A stretch of DNA of 64,000 nt from Variovorax sp. PAMC26660 (lineage in GTDB: Bacteria; Pseudomonadota; Gammaproteobacteria; Burkholderiales; Burkholderiaceae_C). The notes under the pieces are model-generated. The model worked only from the letters and a program-made list of their open reading frames with translations. It ran no database searches and had not been told where the DNA came from. Below, piece after piece: positions 23,918-33,175 of the stretch. The position numbers and the translations under genes were made by a program. How positions within the stretch are numbered: position 1 is the stretch's first letter; the number at the start of each line of letters is the position of its first letter. The DNA lies in the NCBI RefSeq assembly GCF_014302995.1, contig NZ_CP060295.1:2967501-3031500 (forward strand), written 5' to 3'.

Positions 23918-26452
23918 ATGTCCGAGAACCCGTCACGCCGCGATCGCGCGCGTGAACCCTTTGCTCTCTTGCCCACTGCGCATGCCGTGCACAAGGCCCT
24001 GCTGTGCCTGTTCGCCGCCGTGGCCCTGCCCGCCGCGGCATGGGCTGCCGAGCCCGCTGCCGGCCCTGCGGCAACGCGTGCGCAGAACCAGCCCGCCAAG
24101 ACCTACCGCATCGATGCGGGCCCGCTGTCGTCGGTGTTGGGGCGCTTCGCGGCCGCCGCCGGCGTGGCACTGTCGTTCGACCCTGCCAGCACCCGCACGC
24201 TGAATTCCGGTGGCATCCAGGGCAGCTACACGGTGCAGGCGGGCTTTGCCGCCCTGTTGGCCGGCACCGGGCTCGAAGCCGTGGAAGGCGGTGTGGGCGA
24301 GTTCACCTTGCGCAAGGCCGTGCCGGCGCCGCAAGCGGCCGCATCCAACAGCGAGGCCGATACCGAAGCAGACGGCACCCTGCCCGCCGTGCGCGTGGTG
24401 GCTCGCGCCGCGCCCGCGCCTTCCGATGCGGACGACCGCTACCAGCCGACGCCCGATGCATCGACCCTGCGCACCACCGCGCCGGCGCTCGACATTCCGC
24501 AGGTGGTCAATGTGGTGCCGGCCCAGGTGATCCGCGACCAGCGTCCGCGCAACATCGACGATGCACTGGCGAACGTCAGCGGCATCAACCAGGGCAACAC
24601 CCTGGCCAGCACGCAGGACACCATCATGAAGCGCGGTTTCGGTGGCAACCGCGACGGATCGATCATGCACAACGGCATGCCGCTGGTGCAGGGCCGCGGC
24701 ATGAACGCGGCGGCCGAGAGCGTCGAAGTACTCAAGGGGCCGTCGTCGCTGCTGTACGGGATCATGGACCCGGGCGGCGTGATCAACGTGGTCAGCAAGA
24801 AGCCGCAACTGCGCCAGCGCACGGCGGTGTCGCTGCTCGGCTCGGGCTATGCGAACGGCCGAACCGGCACCGGCGCCACGCTCGACACCACCGGCCCCAT
24901 CGGCGAGAACGGGCTGGCCTACCGGCTGATCGTCGATCACGTCGACGAAGACTACTGGCGCAACTTCGGCACGCACCGCGAGACCCTCGTCGCGCCGTCG
25001 CTCGCCTGGTATGGCGACGACACGCAGGCCGTGCTCTGGTATGAGTACCGCAAGTACGTCACGCCCTTCGACCGTGGCACCGCGCTCGACCCGCGCACCC
25101 AGCGCCCGCTGAATCTTCCGAAGACGCAGCGGCTCGATGAGCCGTTCAACGAGATGCGCGGCGAAACCCACCTGGGCCAGCTCTCGGTCGACCACCAGTT
25201 CGGCGGCGGCTGGGCCGGCCACCTGAACCTCAGCTACAACCGCGAGACCTACGACGCCAACCAGCTGCGCGTGAACGGCCTGAACGCCACGCGCGGCACG
25301 CTCACCCGCAGCAACGACGCGACGCACGGCGCCCTGAGCACCGACAGCTACGGCACCGCCTATGTCGACGGCAGCGTCCAGCTGGCGGGCATGCGGCACG
25401 ACCTGCAGTTCGGCGTGGACGCCGAGTACCGCAAGATCTACCGCGCCGACCTGCTGCGCCAGGCCACCACGCGCACCTTCAGCTACCTGTTCCCGATGTA
25501 CGGCCTCGAGCTGCCTTCGAGCACCGTGTCGGCCAGCGACAGCGACCAGACCGACAAGCTCCACAACCAGTCGCTGTTCTTCCAGGACTCGATCCACCTG
25601 AGCGACAAGTGGATCGCCGTCGCCGCCTTGCGCTACCAGGCGTGGACGCAGACAGCGGGGCGCGGCCGGCCGTTCAAGGTCAACACCGACACCGATGGTT
25701 CCAAGGTGCTGCCGCGCGTCGGGCTGGTCTACAAGTGGAGCGACACCGTGTCGCTGTACGGCAGCTACACGCAGTCGCTCAAGCCGGCATCGACCATCGC
25801 GCCGCTGTCGAGCGGCTTCGTCCTCGACTCGGCGGTGCAGCCGGAAACCGCCAAGTCGTGGGAGTTCGGCGCCAAGCTCGACATGCCGGGCGGCGTCACC
25901 GGCACTGTGGCGCTGTTCGACATCCACAAGAAGAACGTGCTCGTGTCGCAGTTCAACGACGTGACCAAGCTGACCGACTGGCGCACCTCGGGCGCCGCGC
26001 GCTCGCGTGGCCTCGAAATCGACTTCGCGGGCCAGCTCGGCAAGCGCTGGAGCGCCATCGGCAGCTATGCCTTTGTCGATGCGAAGACCACCCAGGACCC
26101 GCTGTACGCGGGCAACCGGCTCTGGAACGTGGCACGCCAGACCGCCTCGATCTCGGCCGTGTACGACGCCGGCCAGGTGTTCGGCGGCGAAGGTCGGCTG
26201 CGCCTGGGTGCGGGTGCGCGCTACGTCGGCAAGCGCGCGGGCGACTCCGCCAACAGCTTCGAGCTGCCGGCCTACACCACGGTCGATGCTTTCGCCACGT
26301 ACGACACGCGCATGTACGGGCGCAAGGTGAAGTTCCAGCTCAATGTGAAGAACCTGTTCGACAAGACCTACTACCCGTCGGCGGTCAATACCTACTTCAT
26401 CTCGGTGGGCGATGCGCGCCAGGTGTCGCTGTTGACCACCTTCGAGTTCTGA
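23918..26452 (+). CDS. TonB-dependent siderophore receptor with signalling (STN) domain
   Basis: An 844-residue outer-membrane receptor. It has an N-terminal hydrophobic export segment ending in AWA near residue 42, then an STN domain (about 60-130; YRIDAGPLSSVLGRFAA), which contacts FecR-type regulators. The plug (about 185-305) includes IDDALANVSGINQGN and VLKGPSSLLYGIMDPGGVIN. The remaining beta-barrel ends in TTFEF, with the terminal Phe needed for outer-membrane insertion. AAGGAG precedes the ATG. The plug and barrel are typical of ferric siderophore receptors such as FpvA. The siderophore itself cannot be predicted. Confidence 0.93.
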   Translation: MSENPSRRDRAREPFALLPTAHAVHKALLCLFAAVALPAAAWAAEPAAGPAATRAQNQPAKTYRIDAGPLSSVLGRFAAAAGVALSFDPASTRTLNSGGIQGSYTVQAGFAALLAGTGLEAVEGGVGEFTLRKAVPAPQAAASNSEADTEADGTLPAVRVVARAAPAPSDADDRYQPTPDASTLRTTAPALDIPQVVNVVPAQVIRDQRPRNIDDALANVSGINQGNTLASTQDTIMKRGFGGNRDGSIMHNGMPLVQGRGMNAAAESVEVLKGPSSLLYGIMDPGGVINVVSKKPQLRQRTAVSLLGSGYANGRTGTGATLDTTGPIGENGLAYRLIVDHVDEDYWRNFGTHRETLVAPSLAWYGDDTQAVLWYEYRKYVTPFDRGTALDPRTQRPLNLPKTQRLDEPFNEMRGETHLGQLSVDHQFGGGWAGHLNLSYNRETYDANQLRVNGLNATRGTLTRSNDATHGALSTDSYGTAYVDGSVQLAGMRHDLQFGVDAEYRKIYRADLLRQATTRTFSYLFPMYGLELPSSTVSASDSDQTDKLHNQSLFFQDSIHLSDKWIAVAALRYQAWTQTAGRGRPFKVNTDTDGSKVLPRVGLVYKWSDTVSLYGSYTQSLKPASTIAPLSSGFVLDSAVQPETAKSWEFGAKLDMPGGVTGTVALFDIHKKNVLVSQFNDVTKLTDWRTSGAARSRGLEIDFAGQLGKRWSAIGSYAFVDAKTTQDPLYAGNRLWNVARQTASISAVYDAGQVFGGEGRLRLGAGARYVGKRAGDSANSFELPAYTTVDAFATYDTRMYGRKVKFQLNVKNLFDKTYYPSAVNTYFISVGDARQVSLLTTFEF

Positions 26453-26494
26453 CATGGAAACCTGCTTTTCCGTTCGTCTCGTTGTGCGTTTTGA

Positions 26495-26762
26495 GCGCTG
26501 CTGTTGTTCAGGGCGACGCTCACGCCGACACGGTGCTCTTTTTCGCGAATGTCCCCCGCTTCGCTCCTCCTTTATTTCGCGAAAAAGAGCCCCGTATCGA
26601 CGTGAGCGCTCAGAGCGGTTGTTGATCGGCGATCACCAGCAGCGTGCCCAGGTGCGAATGGCACCGGGTGCTCCCCGCAGCGAAATAAAGGAGGAGCGAA
26701 GCGGGGGACATTCGCACAGGGGAGCACCCGGTGTCATTCGCACTCGCCCTGAACAGCAGCGT
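26495..26762. repeat. Nested inverted repeats in the gap after the TonB receptor gene
   Basis: The 336-base gap between the receptor gene and the next gene holds no credible gene. It contains three inverted pairs: 26495-26516 with 26744-26762 (a 3-base gap in one arm), 26545-26580 with 26680-26715 (36 bases, perfect), and 26653-26676 with 26719-26742 (24 bases, one mismatch). A 14-base perfect hairpin also joins 26536-26549 to 26576-26589. The arms share GCGAATG ends. This resembles a composite of REP/BIME-like intergenic palindromes. It could stabilise or end the receptor transcript. Confidence 0.85.
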
Positions 26763-26788
26763 CCCTAACAAAAGCACCACGATCAATC

Positions 26789-27511
26789 ATGCATATCTCA
26801 CGCCGAACCGCCTCCTTCCTCATCGCATGCGGCCTGCTGGCCGGCCTGCATGCCGCACAGGCGGCCGAACCCGCTGCGGCCACCGCAGGCAAAGGGCGCA
26901 AGGTCGTGCTGCTGGTGCAGCGCGACGGACCGAACCTGCCGGTCGATGAAAAGATCCGGCAGCACCTCGAATCGCGCGGCTACGTCGTCACGCTGCAGGA
27001 CCAGTCGGCCAACCCCGCAGTGGCGACCGGCTCGGACCTCGTCGTCATCTCGTCCACCGTCGCAGCCAAGGACGTGAGCGGCGCGTGGCGCCAGTTGCCC
27101 GTGCCCTTGCTCACCTGGGAGAACGACCTGCTGGACGACCTCGCGATGACCGGCAAGCGGCACGACATCGACTTCGGCGAAGCCCCCAAGGAGCGCTACC
27201 TCTGGATCGTGAACGCCCCGCATCCGATGGCCGCGGGGCTCGCCGCCGGCGTGAACAACGTCTACGTCAAGCAGGCGGCCATGAGCTGGGGCAAGCCCGG
27301 CCTTGGCGCCACCACCATCGCCACGCTCTACGGCCAGCCCGAGAAGGCGGCGATCTTCGGCTACGAGAAAGGCGCGACGATGGACTACGAGTCGCTCGCC
27401 CCGGCGCGCCGGGTGATGTTCTTCCTGGACAACGACACCTTCGCCAACCTCGCGCCCTCGGGGCGGCAACTGTTCGACGCGGCGATCGATTGGGCCGTGG
27501 GTGCGCGATAA
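26789..27511 (+). CDS. Secreted protein of unknown function in the iron cluster
   Basis: A 240-residue protein with a signal peptide (MHISRRTASFLIACGLLAGL, cleavage after AQA near residue 26). The mature part alternates beta-strand-like hydrophobic segments (RKVVLLVQ, LVVISSTV) and helices in the pattern of a Rossmann or class I amidotransferase-like fold, but I do not recognise a known family or a catalytic triad. It ends directly where the PepSY reductase gene starts (TAAATG), and it follows the TonB receptor. It probably takes part in periplasmic iron or siderophore handling; this is inferred only from its position. Confidence 0.75.
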   Translation: MHISRRTASFLIACGLLAGLHAAQAAEPAAATAGKGRKVVLLVQRDGPNLPVDEKIRQHLESRGYVVTLQDQSANPAVATGSDLVVISSTVAAKDVSGAWRQLPVPLLTWENDLLDDLAMTGKRHDIDFGEAPKERYLWIVNAPHPMAAGLAAGVNNVYVKQAAMSWGKPGLGATTIATLYGQPEKAAIFGYEKGATMDYESLAPARRVMFFLDNDTFANLAPSGRQLFDAAIDWAVGAR

Positions 27512-29979
27512 ATGAAATTCCCGGGACTGCGCCAGATCTGGTTCCAGTTGCATTGGCTGATCGGCATCACGGCCGGCACGGTGCTGGTCGTGATCGGCCT
27601 GAGCGGCGCGGTCCTTTCGTTTCATGAAGAGCTGCTCGATGCGATGAATCCGGGCGGGCGCGAAGTGCCCGTGCAGGCCGCGCGCATGCTCACGCCGCCG
27701 CAACTGCTCGGCGCCGTGCGGCAAGTCTTCGGCGAACGGCAGGTCGGCACGCTCACCGTGTTCGCGGCACCGGGCGCCGCGGCCCGCGTCATCTTCGCGC
27801 CACCCAAGGGCGAGCGGCGCGGCGAGACCGTCTACCTCGATCCGTATTCGGGCGCCGCACTCCCGCCACTCGTGGGCGCGGATTTTTTCGAGTGGGTCGA
27901 GGAACTGCATCGGTGGCTGCTGCTGCCGCGCGAGCAGGGCAAGACGACGGCCGGCGTGCTGGCCGGTGGCCTGTTGCTGCTGTCGCTCTCGGGCCTGTAC
28001 CTGCGATGGCCGCGCCGGCCGCTCGACTGGCGCGCATGGTTTACCTTCGACACAGCCCTCAAGGGCCGTTCCTTCTTGTGGGGCCTGCATTCGGTGCTCG
28101 GTACCTGCGCGCTGCTGATGTACCTGGTGCTCACCACCACCGGCATGTACTGGGCCTTCGATGCATTGCGCGATACCGTCGACATGATGGTGGGCGGCGC
28201 GCGAACGGCCGCGCGTCCGGCGGCCGATGCGGCGGCACCGCGCGTGCGCAATATGGCGCGCGCGGACGCTGGCGCGGTCGACATCGCGCCGGCATGGACC
28301 GCCTTCGAGCAACTTGCCAAGGAGAGCGGTGGATGGAGCCAGGCGATCCTGCGCGTGCCTTCCGGCGCCACGCCGTCGGTGCTCTTCACCTGGCTCGACG
28401 CCGATCCGCCGCACGACCGCGCGCGCAACCGCACGACGGTTCAGTTGCCCGATGGCAAGGTCACACAGGACGAGCGCTACGCGTCCAATCGCAGGGCGGG
28501 CGCTTCCTGGCGACGATCTACCCGCTTCACATGGGCACCTACTTCGGCCTGCCCGGACGCATCGCGATGATGTTGGCGTCGCTGATGCTGCCGGTGTTCG
28601 CGGTCACGGGCTGGATGCTGTACCTCGACCGGCGGCGCAAGAAGCGCGTGGTGCGCGCCGAGCGTGCGGCGCTTGGCGCGGGGCTCCGGTCCGACGACGG
28701 CGCAGCGCCCGAGCGCGTGCTGCTGGCCTTCGCCAGCCAGTCGGGCACGGCCGAAGGCATCGCGTTGCGCAGTGCCGCCGCGCTGCAGGCCGCCGGCGTT
28801 GCCGTCACGCTGGCATCGCTGGCGCGGCTCGATGCGCAGCAGTTGCGCGACCACCAGCGTGTGCTGATCGTCGCGAGCAGCTTCGGCGAAGGCGGCCCGC
28901 CCGACATGGCGCGGCGCTTTGCGCAGCAGCTCTCGCAACTTGGCGATGCGGTGCTTTCGCATCTGCACTACGGCCTGCTGGCGCTGGGCGACCGGCACTA
29001 CCTGTGCTTTTGCGGCTTCGGCCACACGCTCGACCAGTCGTTGGTCGCGGCCGGTGCGCGGGCGATGTTCCCGATGATCGAAGTGGACAACGGCGATGCG
29101 GGCGCGCTCGCGGCGTGGCGGCACAAGCTCGGCGTACTGGCTGGTGCAGGCGGTGACCGTATCGCCGATCTGCCGGTGCCAGAGGACGACGAGGCACCCT
29201 TTGCCAACTGGACGCTGTCGGCACGCCGCCTGCTCAATCCGGACAGCATCGGCACACCGCTGTATGACATCGAACTCACGCCGGCGCATGGCGAGCTGCC
29301 TTCATGGCAGCCGGGTGCATTGGTCGAACTGCTGCCGCGCCTGCACGACGCCCAGTCGCGTGCCGACAAGCCGGCGCCATTGGCGCCTCGCCGTTACTCC
29401 ATTGCATCGATGCCCAGGGAAGGGCGCGTGCGCCTGCTGGTGCGTCAGGCGCGCCATGCGTCGGGGCTTGGCATCGCCTCCGGCTGGCTCACCGCGCATG
29501 CGCTGCAGGGCGCGGACATCGAGCTTCGCCTGCTGCGCAATCCGGGTTTCGAGCTTGTCGAAGGCGACGTGCCCTGCATCTTCATCGGCAATGGCTCGGG
29601 CTATGCCGGCTTGCGCGGGCACCTGGGCGAGCGCATCGCGCGCGGGCATCGGCGCAACTGGCTGCTGTTCGGTGAACGGCAACGGGCGCACGATGCCTTC
29701 TTCATGGACGAAGTGGCGCAATGGCGCACGCAAGGGTTGATCGAACGCATCGACCTGGCCTTTTCGCGCGACCAGCCCGCCCGCATCTATGTGCAGGACC
29801 GGCTGCGCGAGGCGGCCGAGGTTCTGCGGCACTGGATCGGCGACGGCGCGGTGCTCTATGTCTGCGGCAGCCTGGCCGGCATGGCCGCGGGTGTCGATGC
29901 GGTGCTCGAAGAGGTGCTGGGGCGTGCCGCGCTCGACGATCTCATCGCCGAAGGCCGTTACCGCCGCGACGTGTACTGA
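27512..29979 (+). pseudogene. PepSY-flavodoxin-ferredoxin reductase protein, interrupted by a frameshift
   Basis: A membrane reductase gene read in two frames, 27512 to about 28485 and about 28486 to 29979. The first part has PepSY-type transmembrane segments (LHWLIGITAGTVLVVIGLSG; GLYLRWPRRPLDWR; a third near 28080-28170). The second part has the last membrane span, a flavodoxin domain (LLAFASQSGTAEGIAL) and a CysJ-like FAD/NADPH domain. Adding one C to the CC at 28485-28486 restores YASQSQGGRFLATIYPLH and one frame of about 822 residues. Such proteins are thought to reduce ferric siderophores. It may be a true recent mutation or a sequencing error in a short C run. Confidence 0.85.
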
Positions 29980-30116
29980 ATCGGGCATCGGCCGATATCC
30001 GCAGCGGCGCGGTATGGCATCCGCGCGAAATTCCCGCGCGGGCGCTGCATCGCCTAGCATCCGGCGATGGTCATGCCCCTCACCTTCGCCGTCTTGTTCT
30101 TCGCAGGCTCCGCCGC

Positions 30117-30734
30117 ATGACCGATCCACTCCCCCGTCTGCGGATCAGGCAACTGCGTACCCGAAGCGGTGGGCTCATCGACCTGGACGTGGCAGCGGGC
30201 GAATGCATCTGCATCCTCGGCAAGTCCGGCTCGGGCAAGAGCGTCTTCCTGCGATTGATCGCGGACATGGACCCGGGGGAGGGCGCCGTCGCGCTCGATG
30301 GCATCGACCGCAATGCCGGCTCGGGCCCCGAATGGCGGCGCCGCGTGATCTACCAGGCGGCGGAGCCCGCATGGTGGGCGCCCACGGCGGCCGGGCACTT
30401 TCCTGACGGCATCAATGAGCAGTTGGCGGGCTGGCTGGCGGACCTGGGCCTGTCGCACGACCTGCTCGCCACCGACATCGCGCGCCTGTCCACGGGCGAG
30501 CGCCAGCGCCTGGCGCTCCTGCGTTCGCTGGCGCGGCAACCGGCCGTGCTGCTGCTCGACGAGCCGACAGCCTCGCTCGACGCCACGACCACGCTCGCCG
30601 TCGAGGCGCTGCTGTCGCGCCAGCTCGCGGCGGGCCTTGCGATCCTGATGGTGACCCACTCGCAGGAGCAGGCGGTGCGCATGGGCCACAGGCGCTTCGA
30701 GATGGCGCAAGGCCAGTTGGGGCCCACGGCATGA
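30117..30734 (+). CDS. fetA: ABC transporter ATP-binding protein, FetA/YbbL-like
   Basis: A compact 205-residue ABC ATPase with Walker A GKSGSGKS (about residues 34-41), signature LSTGERQRLALLRSL, Walker B LLLLDEPTASLD-like sequence and the H-loop VTHSQEQ. Size and partner fit the FetA-FetB pair, which is linked to iron homeostasis in Escherichia coli. The ATG at 30117 follows a 137-base gap after the reductase gene, and its stop overlaps the FetB-like start. Placement beside a ferric siderophore uptake cluster supports a metal-related role. Confidence 0.85.
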   Translation: MTDPLPRLRIRQLRTRSGGLIDLDVAAGECICILGKSGSGKSVFLRLIADMDPGEGAVALDGIDRNAGSGPEWRRRVIYQAAEPAWWAPTAAGHFPDGINEQLAGWLADLGLSHDLLATDIARLSTGERQRLALLRSLARQPAVLLLDEPTASLDATTTLAVEALLSRQLAAGLAILMVTHSQEQAVRMGHRRFEMAQGQLGPTA

Positions 30735-31522
30735 CCACCATTCACCTCGACGCCACCGACCTCGTGCTTGCCACGCTGTTGGTGCTGCTGAACGCCGGCG
30801 CTTCGCTCATGCTGCACCTGCAACTGCATCGCCAGGTGCTGTGGGCTGCAACGCGCATGGTGGTGCAGCTTCTGCTGGTGGGGCTGGTGCTGCGTTTCGT
30901 CTTCAGCGCGGCATCGCCGGTGGCGACGCTCACCATCGTCATCCTGATGATCCTGGCCGCTGCGCGCGAGGTGGCGGTGCGGCCTGCGTGGCGCCTGAAG
31001 GGCGGGGGCAACTTCCGCATCGGCGCGGCGGCGGTCGGCGTGTCGAGCGTGGCGACCGTGGTGCTGGCGCTGATGACGGCGATCCGCCCGCAGCCCTGGT
31101 ACGACCCGCGCTACGCCATTCCATTGATGGGCATCGTGCTGGGCAGCGTGCTCAATTCGGCCAGCCTCGGGCTCGACAGTTTCTTCGAGGGCGTGACCAA
31201 GGGCCGCGCCGGCATCGAGGCGCAGCTGGCGCTGGGCTCGACCATCCACCAGTCGCTCGCGGAGCTGATCCGCTCGTCGATTCGCCGGGGGATGATCCCG
31301 ATCATCAACCAGATGTCGGCGGCCGGCGTCATCACGCTGCCGGGCATCATGACCGGCCAGTTGCTGGCGGGCATGGACCCGATCGAGGCTGCGAAGTACC
31401 AGATCCTGCTGCTGTTCTTGCTGACCGGCGCGGGCGGCCTGGCGGCAGCCGGCGCGGTCTACATGGCCGCGCGGTCGATGACCGACGAGCGCCAGCGGCT
31501 GCGCTCGGACCGATTGAGCTGA
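30731..31522 (+). CDS. fetB: ABC transporter permease, FetB/YbbM-like
   Basis: A 263-residue membrane protein of the UPF0014 (FetB) family. It has about seven hydrophobic segments; conserved sections include MVVQLLLVGLVL, MGIVLGSVLNSASLGLD and the MSAAGVITLPGIMTGQLLAG stretch near residues 195-214. It pairs with the FetA-like ATPase, whose stop overlaps its start. In E. coli this pair is reported to help resist oxidative stress through iron export. Here it closes the iron block and ends four bases before a convergent gene. Confidence 0.87.
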   Translation: MTTIHLDATDLVLATLLVLLNAGASLMLHLQLHRQVLWAATRMVVQLLLVGLVLRFVFSAASPVATLTIVILMILAAAREVAVRPAWRLKGGGNFRIGAAAVGVSSVATVVLALMTAIRPQPWYDPRYAIPLMGIVLGSVLNSASLGLDSFFEGVTKGRAGIEAQLALGSTIHQSLAELIRSSIRRGMIPIINQMSAAGVITLPGIMTGQLLAGMDPIEAAKYQILLLFLLTGAGGLAAAGAVYMAARSMTDERQRLRSDRLS

Positions 31523-31526
31523 GCGC

Positions 31527-31832
31527 CTATTTCATCCTCGCGCGCAGCAGCGCACGGCCGATGAGTCCGCCGATCCCCGCTCCCACAGCCGAGATGGTGT
31601 AGATCTCTCCGTCTCCAAGGTTCACACCGGGCAGGATGAACTTCAGGAGCGCGGCCACGAGAAAGAAGCCGAAGAATGCGCCGACACCGCTGTACATGCG
31701 GGCGTCCAGCGCGCCGGTTGTCTTCCGGTAGCTGTCCGAATGGCCCACGGCTTCCTGGATCAGCGTGGTGCGGCATTGGAAGCAGCGCACGTCCGTCGCC
31801 GAATTGAGATGGTTGCAGACGGGGCACTGCAC
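31527..31832 (-). CDS. Small zinc-ribbon membrane protein, uncharacterised
   Basis: A 101-residue protein with an N-terminal zinc ribbon (CPVC at residues 3-6, CFQC at 17-20), a polar linker and two hydrophobic segments (about residues 49-68 and 77-95; the second is Gly-rich). The N-terminal ribbon is probably cytoplasmic. I do not recognise a named family. It follows the yebC gene on the same strand after nine bases, so it may be co-transcribed with it. Confidence 0.75.
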   Translation of the reverse strand: MQCPVCNHLNSATDVRCFQCRTTLIQEAVGHSDSYRKTTGALDARMYSGVGAFFGFFLVAALLKFILPGVNLGDGEIYTISAVGAGIGGLIGRALLRARMK

Positions 31833-31841
31833 GAAGCAACC

Positions 31842-32555
31842 TCAGCCCGCCAGGCCCACGAACACGTTCTGCACGTCGTCGTTCGCATCGATGGCGGCCA
31901 GGAACACTTCGACTTCTTCCAGGTCTTCGGCGCTCAGGCTTGCCGGATCGACCGGGTTCTTGGGCTTGTAGCCCAGCTTGGCCGCCAACACGGTGAAACC
32001 ATGGGTCGGCAACGCGCGGCTCACCAGGTCCAGGTCGGTCGGGTCGGTCAGGAAGACGGTGGCGTTGCCTTCGCCGGCCGGCTCGAAGTCTTGCGCGCCC
32101 GCTTCGATGGCTGCCACTTCGGGGTCGGCACCGGCGCCGGTGGGCTCGGCTTCGATCATGCCGACGTGGTCGAAGTCCCACGACACCGATCCCGAAGTGC
32201 CCAACTGGCCCTTGCGGAACAGCACGCGCATTTCAGGCGCGGTGCGGTTCACGTTGTCGGTCAGGCACTCGACCATCACCGGCACGCGGTGCGGCGCGAA
32301 GCCTTCGTAGATCACGTGCTCGAAATGCACCGCTTCGCCCGTGAGGCCCGCGCCCTTCTTGATGGCCCGGTCCAGCGTCTCCTTGGGCATCGACACCTTG
32401 CGTGCCTGCTCCACCACCAGCCGCAGGCGCGAGTTGGAGGCCGGGTCGGCGCCGTTGCGCGCGGCGATCATGATTTCCTTGGCGAGTTTGCCGAACAGCC
32501 GGCCCTTGGCATTGGCCGCCAGATCCTTGTGTTTTGCTTTCCATTGCGCGCCCAT
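31842..32555 (-). CDS. yebC: YebC/PmpR-family protein
   Basis: A 237-residue YebC/PmpR protein. The diagnostic N-terminus [20 protein letters not shown] and the segment [20 protein letters not shown] are intact; the family is normally about 240 residues. Members act as DNA-binding regulators (PmpR) or help translation through polyproline stretches (YebC). The ATG at 32555 fits the family start. The small zinc-ribbon gene follows. This is a housekeeping gene and tells little about the neighbouring clusters. Confidence 0.95.
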   Translation of the reverse strand: MGAQWKAKHKDLAANAKGRLFGKLAKEIMIAARNGADPASNSRLRLVVEQARKVSMPKETLDRAIKKGAGLTGEAVHFEHVIYEGFAPHRVPVMVECLTDNVNRTAPEMRVLFRKGQLGTSGSVSWDFDHVGMIEAEPTGAGADPEVAAIEAGAQDFEPAGEGNATVFLTDPTDLDLVSRALPTHGFTVLAAKLGYKPKNPVDPASLSAEDLEEVEVFLAAIDANDDVQNVFVGLAG

Positions 32556-32674
32556 GTCTGATTCCTTGAGGTGTGTGTTGCGGCCTTGTCTGGCTCTCGG
32601 CAGAAGGGCTGGATGACCGGTTTGGGGCGACTACTGTAGCTGGAGCGCGACCCGGAGGGAAACCGGGCGCGCGC

Positions 32675-33073
32675 TCAGCGCGCCAGCACGGCCTTGATGG
32701 CCTCGATGGCCAGTTCCTCGTCTTCCACCAGCGGCTGGTAGAGCGCGTACGAAAGCTGGCCGTCGTTGACCTGTTTGTGCAGGAACGCGAGGAGGCGCCA
32801 CGGGTCCGGATCGGGCTTGTCGAAGTCGAAATCGATGCCGCCGACGTCCGGCGTCTTGAAGATGTCCACGCCCACGCCGTGTGTCTTGATGAACCATGCG
32901 GTGCCCGGCACTTGGCGCGTGCCCCGGTTCTCGCGGCGAAGGATGTCCTGCGCATGTTCGAGCTTGAACGCATGCACCAGAAGCTGATTCGCCCAGGCGA
33001 TATGGGCGTACCAGAGCGGCAGCAGGTGGCCGGCGAGGACTTCGTGGGCGGGGTGCGGTGTGTCGTCGGGCAT
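32675..33073 (-). CDS. Uncharacterised protein
   Basis: A 132-residue cytoplasmic protein without signal peptide or membrane span. Visible features are an amphipathic helical N-terminal half (HEVLAGHLLPLWYAHIAWAN), a HGVGVDIFKTPDVGGIDFDF central stretch and an acidic C-terminal helix. The ATG at 33073 is chosen because upstream residues overlap the divergent PaiB-like gene region and lack helical character. I do not recognise the family. Neighbours (yebC downstream, paiB-like divergent) give no functional lead. Confidence 0.65.
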   Translation of the reverse strand: MPDDTPHPAHEVLAGHLLPLWYAHIAWANQLLVHAFKLEHAQDILRRENRGTRQVPGTAWFIKTHGVGVDIFKTPDVGGIDFDFDKPDPDPWRLLAFLHKQVNDGQLSYALYQPLVEDEELAIEAIKAVLAR

Positions 33074-33175
33074 GAAGGCGGTCCGTCGCGATGGCTGCGG
33101 TAGGCGGATTCTGCCGTGACCCCGCGCGACCCCCGCGCGACAGTGATCGGCCAGATGGCTGTCGATACTTGGCAC

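Noticed and set aside
23933..26455. Minus-strand open frame opposite the TonB receptor gene
   Set aside because: Same shadow pattern; the receptor on the plus strand has signal peptide, plug and terminal Phe.
26454..26768. Open frame overlapping the inverted-repeat region
   Set aside because: Its sequence is fully explained by the repeats; no start signal or protein-like pattern.
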